Positions 11,365 through 21,262 are shown, counted from the stretch's first letter. The stretch: 64,000 bases of DNA from Acanthosepion lycidas (GCA_963932145.1 OZ010599.1:44570844-44634843), one strand, 5' to 3'. Numbers and translations: made by a program. Notes: a model not told the origin generated them from the letters alone.

Positions 11365-12035
11365 TGAACACACACACTCTTAGAATGACATAAGGTCATA
11401 TTCACTGAGTGGTATCCTTGTGATAAACATTTCTTTTCTCTCATATTCAATGGCCTTGTACCATTCTAAATATATCTACATACTTCCCAAAATCTGATCA
11501 AATATCAAAACATCATATTTTTTAGGAAGGGCTTCTTGGTTGGTCACAAACTTTTCAACATTCCCTATATAACCCTTTATGAAGTCGTCAAAAAACAAAT
11601 GTTACGGCAGTTTTTTTTATATACACAAAACCCTTTCAGAAAAAATAAAATAAAAAAATAAATAAATCTCCATAGACACGTAAACCAGACTAGACGAAAT
11701 CATCTTCCGTTTTAAATTTAGACACCCCAACCTTACCCTGACTTGACATCTATGAATGTAACTCTATACTGATACAAATTATTAACACCCTGCGCCCCTT
11801 TCTATATGAACAATCGCGCTGGGCATTACCATGGAAATTTTGATTTCAATAATGAATATGCTATTAAAACACGTAAATTTCAGAAATAAGTTATTCCCCA
11901 AAAAATTTCGCTTGAAGATGGAACAGAGCTTACTTTAATTCAATTTAATTCAAATAATTATATTGAAGTTTTCGGCTCTTGTTTTGAAACATGAGAACTC
12001 TTATGTAGCATGTTGGAATCATATTTTTAAATAAA
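11111..12035. other. Unassigned sequence with (TC)n and (TA)n
   Basis: Pyrimidine-rich DNA at 11268-11320 is followed by (TA)n at about 11330-11361. No gene recognised. Confidence 0.4.
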
Positions 12036-12039
12036 TAAT

Positions 12040-12151
12040 TATATTTATGCTCTACTTTTGTATCGAGCACTATTTTTTAAAAAATAATAACAAAAATACT
12101 GAAAAACTTTGGATTATTTACCTAACCAGTTCTTTCCTATTTTCTATATAT

Positions 12152-12155
<4 letters not shown>
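12040..12155 (+). repeat. Repeat of the GCTCTAC...GAGCACT family
   Basis: The block GCTCTACTTTTGTATCGAGC, then a T-rich stretch and a (TA)n, recurs at 21110, 24950, 37530 and 57160, and in the pseudo-LTR-like unit at 15118-15350. I infer that these are Penelope-like pseudo-LTR remnants because the 15.2-kb copy is joined to a hammerhead motif. Confidence 0.4.

Positions 12156-12197
<42 letters not shown>
12156..12197. repeat. (TA)n microsatellite
   Basis: About 21 TA units precede the truncated 5' end of the large LINE. Confidence 0.95.
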
Positions 12198-12200
<3 letters not shown>

Positions 12201-12214
12201 AAATAATAGCACTT

Positions 12215-13445
12215 CAAAATAATGGTGAGGTTCGTGCCGTGGCCCTAGACCTTTCCAAAGCGTTTGATAGGGTTTGGCATGCTGGCCTTCTTCGTAAGCT
12301 CCAGGGTTACAGTATTACTGGTCGACTGTTTGATCTGATACAATCATTCCTATCAAATCGAGAATTGAAGGTCGCTCTCAACGGTTTCTCCTCCAGTTCC
12401 TATCCCACGAATGCAGGTGTTCCCCAAGGCTCCATCCTTGGCCCCACACTTTTCCTTATTTTCATCAATGACCTTCCTGACGCCATAGGTTCCCAAGTTG
12501 GCATCTACACGGATGACACTACAATTTACTCCTGCCTCAAAACCAAATCTAGTGTCGCGGTCAAAACTAACCTGGCCGCACGACTTGAAATGGACCTCCA
12601 ATCGGTTGTTAACTGGGGCAACAATTGGATGGTCAAATTTAACGCCTCAAAAACTAACTACTCTCCATTAACCACCATAGATATCCTTACCTGCCCCCCC
12701 ATTAGAATGTCTGATAGTCAACTTCTTGAGAGTGACTCCCTGGATCTGCTCGGTCTCACATTGACTGCTGACCTGAGATAGAACAAATACATTGAGTCAA
12801 TTGCATTGTCCACCGCGAGGAAAGTTGGCTCTCTGTGCCACGCCAGGAAATTTTTCTGCCCTGAATCGATACTTCAAATATACAAAACGACCATTCGCCC
12901 TTGCATGGAGTATTGCTGCCATATATGGTCTGGGGCACCTTCTGTTTACCTCGGAGTTCTTGACAAGATCCAGAGACGGATATGTAATGTGATTGGCCCT
13001 GATCTGGCATCCCGCCTGCAGCCACTATCTCACAGACGCGCCGTCACCTCTCTCTGTCTCTTCTACAAATACTTTCATGGCAATTGCTCCAATGAGCTGC
13101 TTTCCCTGGTCCCCAGTCTCCATGAATACAAGCGACTTACGAGGCTGGCATCCTGCTCTCACCCTTACACTGTAGAAACTTTAAAATGTAGCCATCTCTT
13201 CTACTCCAGTAGCTTCATACCTCGCCCCTCTCGCCTGTGGAACACCCTTCCCAATTACTGTTTCCCTGATAGCTATAATCTCCAACTATTCAAATGTAAT
13301 GTCAATCGACATCTCCAGTTACCTTGATCTACACACTACCCTTCCCTTTATCCTTTCTTCTATCACTCCTATCTGCTCTAGCTACAAATCTTCTGCAATC
13401 CCCCTGCACCCCAGTGGCTTCATTCCTTGCTCGGGGAGCTAAGCT
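12215..13445 (+). mobile_element. Jockey/CR1-like LINE, 5'-truncated, the best preserved in the window
   Basis: One frame runs from the 5' break to a stop at 13325-13327. It enters inside the reverse transcriptase: ALDLSKAFDRVWHAGLL (catalytic Asp, motif A), AGVPQGSILGPTLFLIFIND (motifs B region), and GIYTDDTTIYS, where the YxDD catalytic pair is kept. After the thumb follows a C-terminal domain with LSHRRAVTSLCLFYKYFHG and RLWNTLPNYCFPDSYNLQLF. A single in-frame TAG at 12779-12781 replaces what is probably a Trp codon. The N-terminal endonuclease and any ORF1 are missing. The block is much richer in G+C than its flanks, suggesting a fairly recent arrival. Other, older copies lie at 6.3, 7.1, 17.6, 27.2, 52.6, 56.9 and 63.5 kb. 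Clade is uncertain within the Jockey/I/CR1 group. Confidence 0.9.
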
Positions 13446-13565
13446 TAAAAAAAAAAAAAAAAAAATCATTATTATCGCCAAATATTTCTTATGATTTGAA
13501 AATAATTTTTGGCTTCAAATAACCTATGAAAGGTTGATAAGCCATAAAAGCAAATCAATCAATCA
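13446..13565 (+). repeat. LINE 3' terminus: A-run plus SINE-like tail
   Basis: After a run of about 19 A come TCATTATTATCGCCAAATAT, GGCTTCAAATAACCTATGAA and GGTTGATAAGCCATAAAAGC, then (AATC)n. The same sequence ends the composite SINEs at 21.6, 31.1 and 49.2 kb. Either this is the real LINE 3' end, which the SINE copied, or the LINE sits next to a SINE remnant. Confidence 0.7.
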
Positions 13566-15110
13566 AGTAAATCCCTGCTCAAAACCTGCTTAAGCCCCCT
13601 ACACTTCAAAGCACTCTTTCAATAGGCCTGATATATAAGTAGGTATAGATTATAATCTATGTCACATTACAATCACTTTTTGTACATTGGTTGTTAATAC
13701 TGATTATGAAATACATCCTTTGGTCCATGTTGTATATGACCATTACAATATTTTGCTGTTGATTAAAATGCATTTCAAATTTATTTTCAACAATATCTGT
13801 AATGCAGGCATTAGTTTCCAAAAGATATATTTACAATATAATCCACAGTAAGAAGAAAGCAAAATCAAGAGTAATCAATTTCATTTCATAATCTATAGAA
13901 TGAACTTGGATTCAGTATGGTTCCATTGAAACAACTAGTTACTTACTTGTCAATTATTACTAGGTAGCACGGGAGAAGAAACTTGCACACCATCCTCAAT
14001 CTCTTGCACACACATAGACACACATATACATACACTCATACATGTGCATGCACACACACACAGACACACAAACATACAGCATGTAAATAATTCTCATACT
14101 GGTATGCATTGGGAAATTTTTTTAATGAGAGATAATTGGATCTTTTAAGTATTTTATACACCCTAGTTTTTTTATGATGAATAATAAAATAAAAAAAGCA
14201 TGTTATGTAACCATAAAATTGGATATATTAATTTAAACAACTATATATAAAATTCTGTGACTTCTGTCCGTCTGTCCATTTGTCTGTCACACTCTCTAAA
14301 ATAACCATACATTGACTGATCAAACTAAATTTTGGGGATAAGTGCAAACAGGTAAGGGAGCACAAAGTACAGTTGCTTTTACTAGGGTGTGTACAAACCG
14401 TGAAGTATGGTTTTTTTCAAAGCATTTTTCTAAAAAAATCAGCTTATTCAAATTTCATTGATTGATTTGCAAAATTGAACGAAACGTGGAGTTTGTAAAT
14501 CTTGACAAAAAATGTTAGCAATAACATCAACAGTACTAAATACAGTGAGGATTTCCACACACAGCAGCATGTTGCAAAAGAATTCTAGTATGAGAAATAG
14601 TACAATTACATCCTATCTAATATTGGATTATCCTTGTAAATTTATTAGAACTCTGGTGTTTCTAAGGATATGGCCCAAGGTTCAGGTACATGACTTTGCA
14701 TTTAATAAAGTAAAAAGCTAAAATTGTATTTGCTTCAATATCGAACTCACTAGTCAGTTGTAACCTCTTCCAGTATAAATCCTCTGTAAGAGCAATGATT
14801 TACATTATTCACATTAAATTATTTACATTATACTATTAAAATCTCTTTACAACTAATTCAAAAAATCTGTCTGTTGAGACAAGAGTTCAGTTTTTAGCGA
14901 ATATAAGTAATAAAACAAAAAGATGTCTCTGTTGACACTTATAAAAACTATTGGAATTTTTCTCTTCCTGCAGGTGTTGATCAAATTTGATTCATTAGAA
15001 ACAGCTCTAGATTGATTTTTACAAAATTTCAAATAGATTAATTAAAACTGATGATCAGTCATTAGTGCACTAGACTTTTATTGGCTATTAGTATTGCCCA
15101 TATATACAGG
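13566..15110. other. Unassigned sequence
   Basis: It contains a CA-rich stretch at 13985-14080 and a pyrimidine-rich CTGTCCGTCTGTCC block at 14264-14290. No conserved frame or family match was found. Confidence 0.4.
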
Positions 15111-15117
15111 GTGTGAT

Positions 15118-15119
15118 GG

Positions 15120-15179
<60 letters not shown>

Positions 15180-15350
15180 TTATAAGGAACTTGGTAAACC
15201 GAATTGGTAAATCCAAAGAGGATGAAATCCTGAGAGCTCAATGTTAGGACAGAGCTAATATGTAATGAAAAACAAACCACTTTAATGTACCATTACGATA
15301 ATTTATTTCACCTAAATCCTTTTTTAAGGATTCAGGATCATCAGGTAAAA
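15118..15350 (-). mobile_element. Penelope-like pseudo-LTR unit with hammerhead motif
   Basis: On the minus strand the unit runs from the hammerhead motif (15350-15290) through GTAATGGTACATTAAAGTGG, a TTAGCTCTGTCC...CATTGAGCTCTC block and TACCAATTCGGTTTACCAAG, into a long (TA)n at 15121-15177. The middle part is duplicated at 30393-30433. Penelope-like elements are known to carry hammerheads in their pseudo-LTRs. The link to Penelope is strengthened by the GIY-YIG piece 330 bp away, although that piece lies on the opposite strand. Confidence 0.55.
15290..15350 (-). ncRNA. Hammerhead ribozyme motif, complete core
   Basis: On the minus strand every core element is present in order. The CTGATGA box is at 15344-15338. 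Helix II is an 11-bp stem (CCTGAATCCTT/AAGGATTTAGG, one G-U pair, AAAA loop) set off by one U-U mismatch. GAAA is at 15309-15306. Helix III is a minimal ATA/TAT stem with a 3-nt loop. The cleavage-site C follows U at 15297. Helix I pairs TTAC (15348-15345) with GTAA (15296-15293). The very short helix III is typical of hammerheads in Penelope-like elements. Activity is not shown by sequence alone. Confidence 0.7.
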
Positions 15351-15669
15351 CTTCCAACAACGAATTGAGAAAAAAAATGGGATTAGAAATTGGTGGGTAG
15401 TGTAATCTTTGTAATTTAATAGAGGGGGTTGAGAGTGGTAGTTAAACAGACAATATAAAGTATAGGGAGGGGTTAATTTTATCTCTCTCTTAAGTATGTT
15501 TTATATTGGAGTAGGAGGAGTGACAGAACCTTGACCTCTTTAGATGGTTAATAAAACGGAAATGAATTGTAGAAAATGTATACAAGTGAGTCTTATGGTA
15601 AAGAGAGAGATAGGGGGGAGGGTGGAAGAGAGATGGAGTTGTTATAATTTTGTTTTAACAAAATTATGT
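15351..15669. other. Interval between hammerhead unit and GIY-YIG piece
   Basis: It holds purine-rich stretches on the plus strand (for example AGAGAGAGATAGGGGGGAGG near 15603). No conserved frame was recognised. Confidence 0.35.
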
Positions 15670-15865
15670 AAAAGATAGTTTATTATACTATATTGGGGAC
15701 ACAGAAGGGACATTCAAACAAAGAAAATACATGCATGACCTCTCATTCACCAACAGAAAATACTCCAACAGCACCACACTCTCCAAATACATATGGCAAC
15801 TAAAAGACGAAAACATAACACCAAACATAACCTGGAAAATTACATTGCCAACAAGAAAAATGGCA
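15670..15865 (+). pseudogene. Penelope-like element, GIY-YIG endonuclease fragment
   Basis: One plus-strand frame reads LLYYIGDTEGTFKQRKY, then HDLSFTNRKYSNSTTLSKYI and WQLKDENITPNITWKI. The YYIG motif, the following TEGTFKQR and the LSKYIWxLK block are hallmarks of the GIY-YIG nuclease at the C-terminus of Penelope-like retroelements. The reverse transcriptase upstream is absent, so this is a small dead remnant. Downstream, an A-rich run and (TA)n follow. Confidence 0.7.
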
Positions 15866-15976
15866 ATAAACACTACACACAACAAAAAAAAAAAAAAATT
15901 CGTAAAGCAAGGATCCAAAATAATCACAAAATACAGACACAAAAATAAATATCCACTATCATAGTTCAAACCAAAC

Positions 15977-15979
<3 letters not shown>

Positions 15980-16040
<61 letters not shown>
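15980..16040. repeat. (TA)n microsatellite
   Basis: About 30 TA units, directly bordering the left terminal repeat of the mariner element. Confidence 0.95.
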
Positions 16041-16042
<2 letters not shown>

Positions 16043-16863
16043 ATGCAATGGATAAATTGTTGCCTAAATTATGCAAAAATGAAAATAACACTGATATCTC
16101 ATTTTAACTGATATTTTTACCAAAATTACACAAAAATATCTTGAAATACTAAAGAATAAATTTATTCAATAAAATCACCATTGGCTTCAACCACGGCCTC
16201 CAGATGACTTTGTTTAAGTAGGTGAATGCTGCCATAATCCTTGCTTTCAATTCATCTTTGGTGTTATAAGGAGTTTTGTTGATCTCTCGCTCAATTGTGC
16301 CCAACACATAATAATGAAGGGGGTTGCAGTCTGGAGAGTTAGATGGCGAGATGTTAGGTGTGGGTGTGTGTGTGTGTGAGTGTGTGTGATGCAAAGTCCT
16401 GTTGCTAGACATAGGGTCTTCTAGCAGCCACTCTCTTGACCCAGGACAGCACTACCTCCTCAAGGCACTTGATGTAGGCCTTGGTGTTGAATCTGATTCC
16501 CTCTCCAACAAATTCAGATGTTCTTTTCTTATCAGAATGATCAGAGTTAGTTTCCCGAGCTGCTGCACCTTTGTAATCACCATTAGATTCATCCAACTCT
16601 TTCCAAATCCTCTGCACTGTCCTCGGGTTGACACCAAAACACTCTGAAATGTTTGTATTGAAGATACCAGTGAAAATACCAAACAGTACAGCCTGCCGTT
16701 TCCAAATATCTGGCAGAGTGAATTGCATCATGGTGCTCTTTTTCTCACAAACAGTGCCTAACTGGCCCTACTATAGTGTGTCAGTCAACAAAATCAAAAA
16801 CAAACAATGCGTATGCACAAAATTACAAATATAAAATGGCAACAAATTACCCATTGTACTCTG
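16041..16863 (-). mobile_element. Mariner-like element, internally deleted, both ends present
   Basis: The left end AGATGCAATGGATAAATTGT and the right end (minus strand: CAGAGTACAATGGGTAATTT) form terminal inverted repeats sharing GTTGCC at their inner limit. TA tracts flank both sides. The element is about 823 bp where a full mariner of this kind is nearer 1.3-1.5 kb, so roughly 500 bp of the transposase has been lost. It could only move with help from an intact relative. Confidence 0.85.
16149..16731 (-). pseudogene. Mariner-like transposase, central part deleted
   Basis: The N-terminal part begins MMQFTLPDIWKRQAVLFGIF and continues with a helix-turn-helix (ISECFGVNPRTVQRIWKEL). At about residue 74 it jumps from TSEFVGEG to IRFNTKAYIKCLEEVVL, which belongs well downstream in this family, so the segment with the first catalytic Asp is missing. 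After a frameshift the C-terminal SPDCNPLHYYVLGTIEREIN, then KDELKARIMAAFTYLNK, follows. The gene is dead, but its flanking repeats are kept. Confidence 0.8.
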
Positions 16864-17390
16864 TATATACATGTTGGAAACTCATCTGCCTTTGACATGT
16901 CTTGTTTTTCATCCTGTTGGGTGACATGCCACCCTTCTCATCAGTAGAAGTGGAGGAGCTGGTTTAGATGCTAACCATCCATTTATGCAGCAGGTTGTAC
17001 TCGGTTATACATTGTCAGTAGCAGGCCTAAGCCTGACCTGACAATTCTTGAGTACAATTTTCATATCTGTGTAATATCAAAGATTATCTGGTTTTACAAT
17101 TAATAATTAGTTTTTTTGTTTGAATTTCTGTGATGAGGAGTTGTCATTATTACACTATTTGCATTCAAGTCTTTGTTGTTGATATCACAATGTTTTGTCT
17201 GTTTACACTTGGTTTGCATTAGGTGTATAATAATTAGTTGCTAAAAAGCAAACATCTTCCTAAGTTTGAAATCAGAACTTGGAGAATTGTCTTTGAATTC
17301 ACAAAGCTGTCAATAACAATAAAACTGAACGTTTCAGTAAATATGCTTACTCTGTGCCTCAGTTTAGGGGTCTGTAATGATGATATAAAC
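16864..17390. other. Unassigned sequence with a foldback fragment
   Basis: At 17135-17210 the block CATTCAAGTCTTTGTTGTTG...CACAATGTTTTGTCTG resembles one arm and the centre of the foldback family at 8062 and 19282. The remainder is unassigned. Confidence 0.35.
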
Positions 17391-17579
17391 CAGTCTTGGG
17401 CAAACTGCAACCCGTTTGGCTTTCTGAAAAGCCTGCCTAATTTCATGAGGTAAATAGCATTTAATAAAATTTTGTCTGTTTCGTTTCATTCTCACTTGTT
17501 CACTCACACACTCTTATACATAACCATATATGTAAACAATGATTAAGTACAATGTTTCTTGGATTTTGTAAACCTTTCA

Positions 17580-17890
17580 TTTAAGATCTTGGCCTGGCAT
17601 CTCAGCTTCAGTCTCTTTTCAATTGCCATAACATAATTTCTCTGTGCCTTTTCTATAAATATTTTCATGGTAATTGTTCTGATAAGCATTACTCTTTGGT
17701 ACCTTGACTTTATGAATTTACTTTATGAATTAAACTGGCAGCTAGGTCTCATCTTTTTACAGCTGAACTTGCTTGATGTAACCATGAGTTCTATGCTAAC
17801 CAGTTTCTTCCCACAAGTAACCAATTTATTAAATGCAATGTCAATTATTATCATCTGTCTTCTTAATTCCTGTACTTTTCTGAAATGATT
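17580..17890 (+). mobile_element. Jockey/CR1-like LINE, old C-terminal fragment
   Basis: It matches the large LINE from GGCCTGGCATCTCAGCTTCA onward; one frame shows LCLFYKYFHG-like sequence (TTTTCTATAAATATTTTCAT). Stops and frameshifts break the frame throughout. Confidence 0.6.
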
Positions 17891-18590
17891 AAAAGATAGC
17901 AAAAAAAATTTACATTTTCTTCATTTTAAATCATTGCTGATTTCTACTATGTAAACATCTTTTGTTTTAGAAATAGGACATGTACATGATCATTTTTGCA
18001 CTGCAGAAGAAATATATATTTTTTATTTAAATTTTTTTTTGTTGTTTTTTGTAAATGAATAAATTAGAAACAAATCACATGCTAAAGCATGTGTTAATCA
18101 AACTATCATCAGTGATAATAATAGACCAAGATTTTTTTATTATAGTAAAAATCTTTTCTCACCCACCCAAATAAAAAAAACAAAACTATAGGCAAAAATT
18201 GACAATTGCTGAGATACTATCAACAAAAAAATTTCTTTTAATTTTTGTAGTTGTGTGACCCCACAGTAAGCCATATTTCATGTGGCCCACTGGTCAGAAA
18301 ACAGGCCAGTAGCCTAGTAGATTAAAGTGTTGGTTTGCTGGGCTGGGCAGTGTGTACTTGGACTTGGTAGAGACAGAGCAAGCAAAAATGCCCCAAAATG
18401 GGCAGCTTGAGGATTGGCCAGTTGTTGTTTGCAAATGTTCACTCATCATTGAGCCTGGTTATTGGTCAGTTCATGAGGAATTTCTCAACAGAATGTATTT
18501 ACAAGGTCAAGCTTATAAATATGTCAATTGATAGTGCTTTGTAAATAACCAATTTCTTCTGACAATGTATGATTACTTGTGCTTGGCTGT
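17891..18590. other. Unassigned sequence
   Basis: A stretch at 18255-18300 (GTGACCCCACAG...ATGTGGCCCACTGGTC) is faintly hAT-end-like, but no partner end was proven. Confidence 0.35.
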
Positions 18591-18591
18591 T

Positions 18592-18641
18592 CTAGAAGAT
18601 GAGGCCTTGGATTTCAAGCAAGGCCTCATCTTCCAGAACAT
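18592..18641. repeat. Short hairpin within the mariner fragment
   Basis: AGAAGATGAGGCCTTG and CAAGGCCTCATCTTCC are separated by nine bases. The second copy is the normal transposase codons for EDEALLE; the first is an inverted copy of them, as produced by a template switch. Confidence 0.85.
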
Positions 18642-18825
18642 ATGGTCTCCTTGACTTTGGTTTATCTTTGAGGCTGGTGTTACCTTCCTTGAAATATCTG
18701 AACCAGTTTTGTGCCACATGTTTGTTGACAGTTCCTGGGCCTTCAACATAATTAATTTTTTGTTGCCGCTTTTACACTCAGTCTTTTTTCTACAAGTAGC
18801 ATAAAATGGCTCTAATTGCAATTTA
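18597..18825 (-). pseudogene. Mariner transposase N-terminal fragment
   Basis: The informative frame reads YVEGPGTVNKHVAQNWFRYF, then KEGNTSLKDKPKSRRPYVLE and DEALLEI. This is the second helix-turn-helix and the DKPRSGRP-type linker of mariner transposases. Upstream in the same frame (RAILCYL) there are three stop codons. The catalytic domain is absent. Confidence 0.8.
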
Positions 18826-18841
18826 TTCACAACTCCTTATC

Positions 18842-19281
18842 AAAGCTGTAAAATAGAGAATAAATAATTAATGATTATATGTTATATATGAAAATAATGA
18901 ATAAACAATTCAGAAATGATTAGACAACAAGTTGTATAAAATGAATCATATAATATGGAGATACAAGTTACCAACAAAAATCAGAAAAACTTTTGACACA
19001 ACCTGGTATGCAAGACATGCAAAGAGAGCTGGTCAGGTGCTCAGTTGCACAGTGACCCTACAATCAGATTTGGTCATGTGAATGATGATAATGATGATGA
19101 TGATGAAATTCAATGCACAGGATTATGAAAGATAATTAAAAAGTTACAAAAGGTTACTGTCAATAAAACATGTTTAATATAAAGGTACATGTATTCAGAT
19201 GTACAGAAAAACAATGTAAATAAACAGAGAGTTTTATTCAATGTAACACTTAATAAATATGTAATCATTAAAAATCCATTT
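18842..19281. other. Unassigned sequence
   Basis: It contains a short (ATG/GAT)n tract at 19083-19106 and nothing else recognised. Confidence 0.35.
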
Positions 19282-19635
19282 ACTATTTACGTTATTTACA
19301 TTCAGACTATTGTCCTCACATCTGTTGTGCTTATCACAACATTTCAGCCTTCATCAGGTGTATATCAATACAGGTAACTTACAGATAATTCCAAACTGAG
19401 TCCTTTATTTAATCTATGGGGGTAGACTGTTTTCATTCCACTGCTCATGTCTAGGGATATTTTGTTTAGTTATAATTCTTAATACTGCTCATCTTGTTTT
19501 TGCTGAGTCCTACTGGACAGTGGATTAAAGCATCAATGCATGAATTTGGTGATATAGTAATTGTGAGTGCAATCCTGGTCAAAACATTGCGATAACAACA
19601 ACAAAGATGAGGACAATAGTCCAAATGTGAATAGT
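19282..19635. mobile_element. Foldback element, long-spacer copy
   Basis: Arms at 19282-19346 and about 19580-19634 share CTATTGTCCTCA and a TTATC(A/G)CAA(C/T)ATTT block with the element at 8062-8225. The spacer is about 235 bp and contains no open frame. Confidence 0.7.
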
Positions 19636-20200
19636 TTATATAATGCTAACTCCTTGTCCCAGAAATTCAGACAGAAATTAATTTACTAAAAAAACATGAG
19701 AGAAATAATTGCACAATCCTTTTTACAATGCTTTATATTTTGGAAATATGGAAACATCAGATTTCAAAGGCCAGATATTAGTACTGAAATTGATAATTCT
19801 ATTTTCAGTGACTTGATTATGCAATTTACAATTAAAAGCATGGCATATAATTCATGCCACTAGGCCATTCAAAGTTATCTTTGTGCAATGAGATGCAAAA
19901 TTTAAAAAGATAATTCATTGCAAAGCAGCAAAGTATAACTGCACCAGCCTAACTATTTTCATCAGTGCAGACTGATGCAAGCAGATTCAGCAGATAAAGC
20001 AATGAGTAACTGAAATAAAGTTTCTGGCATATTATATTTTTAAATAAGTCCTCCTTAACTTAGTGTTTTAACTGAGTATATGTCTGAGGAGTGCCTAAAA
20101 AGAACTTGTTTTAACCACATGTTCAAATATGGTAGATTTTCTATTGTGCTAGGTAATTCAATTTCGAGTACTCATCGGACCAAACTTTTGCAATGTATGT
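19636..20200. other. Unassigned sequence
   Basis: No recognised family or frame. Confidence 0.35.
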
Positions 20201-20204
20201 GTAA

Positions 20205-20470
20205 TAACAATTCTGAAAAATACATATTTATTCTTTGGGAAGAACTTTAGAATGGCAGGTTCAAAAAGGTATTAAGCATCTCTCATGGTCAAGTCAATTT
20301 GTTGACATAAATCCAATTGAACATGTCTAAGCTATTTTGGATCAGGCTGTAAAGAAAACCGTCAGCATAAGAAAATTTGATTCATGTTTTGAATACAGTC
20401 AAGTTGAATATCACAGAAAAGAGAGTAAATTTGCTGAATTTGATGAAAACTTTAAATTTAGCTAATGGTA
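20205..20470 (+). pseudogene. Tc1-like transposase C-terminal fragment
   Basis: The plus-strand frame reads KGIKHLSWSSQFVDINPIEH, V, stop, then AILDQAVKKTVSIRKFDS. This is the WPSQSPDLNPIEHLW catalytic-Glu motif of Tc1 transposases followed by its last helices. A stop sits where the Trp of LW would be. No terminal repeats were found. Confidence 0.75.
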
Positions 20471-20529
20471 TGATCATTGAATAATGGCTCTTGTTTGAAA
20501 ATAGAGGCATCTATTAATTTTTATATTTT

Positions 20530-20572
20530 TTCTCTCTCTCTCTCACTCTCCTACTCTCTCTATTTCTCTCTA

Positions 20573-20662
<90 letters not shown>
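20530..20662. repeat. Compound (TC)n-(TA)n microsatellite
   Basis: A pyrimidine (TC)n run (20530-20613) passes straight into (TA)n (20614-20660), then TACAGGGTACTGCAAAAG, which may be a solo Tc1/mariner end. Confidence 0.9.
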
Positions 20663-20663
<1 letters not shown>

Positions 20664-20975
20664 GGTACTGCAAAAGAAAGTACTGTAAGTATTACACTAG
20701 TATTACTAGTATTATAATAATGATTCTAGGATTCAATTAATACTATAATTCATTTTTAATATACATATAGTATGATAAAAATATAGTTTTAAGGTGTGTG
20801 ATATTTATGGATAAATATACACAATATTGGAGATAGAGCATATGTAGATATAAAAATCTAAAAATGGACATTGAGGTCAACATCAAGTGGAAACAGTCTG
20901 CTTCATGGTTGAACGCAGTCTTCAGGCCATATATATATATATATATATATTATTAAAAATATTATATATATATAT

Positions 20976-21106
20976 ATTATTAAAATATTTTTATTATAAT
21001 AGATTACAATAAAAACATTTTACATCACTACAAAAAAACTTTCATGTTTGTGTAGCAATGTAAAATGTTTTATTGTAATCTATTCTAGTAAAAATATTTT
21101 AATAAT
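20976..21106. repeat. Long imperfect hairpin, arms about 55 bp
   Basis: ATAGATTACAATAAAAACAT on the left pairs with ATGTTTTATTGTAATCTAT on the right, and pairing extends outward through AAATATTTTTAT. The loop is about 20 bp. Its size and shape fit a MITE, but no target duplication was settled. Confidence 0.8.
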
Positions 21107-21109
21107 ATT

Positions 21110-21196
21110 TTGCTCTATGTTGCATTGAGCACTTTTTAAAAAGTAAATGCTAAGAACTGTGAATTCTAACTCCATCTGTTCTTTCTCTTTCTTAGG
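21110..21196 (+). repeat. Repeat of the GCTCTAC...GAGCACT family
   Basis: GCTCTATGTTGCATTGAGCA is followed by a T-rich run, unique DNA and (TA)n, the same order as the copies at 12040 and 57160. Confidence 0.4.

Positions 21197-21260
<64 letters not shown>
21197..21260. repeat. (TA)n microsatellite
   Basis: About 32 TA units, abutting the 5' end of a full-length composite SINE. Confidence 0.95.

Positions 21261-21262
<2 letters not shown>

Noticed and set aside
17390-18310. hAT element between CAGTCTTGGGCAAACTGC (17390) and GTGGCCCACTGGTC (18280)
   Set aside because: Both ends look hAT-like, but they do not form a clear inverted repeat and no 8-bp target duplication was found.
18573-18830. 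85-residue minus-strand frame starting MNKLQLEPFYATCRK
   Set aside because: It is a shadow; the mariner homology lies in another frame (EGPGTVNKHVAQNWF), which is interrupted.
19326-19375. Hammerhead-like layout in the foldback element (minus strand CCTGATGAAGGCTGAAATGTTG; a longer version at 8116-8160)
   Set aside because: CTGATGA and GAAA words are present, but helix II is absent or too short, no U-H cleavage site follows helix III, and helix I has no partner. It is kept only as part of the foldback element.
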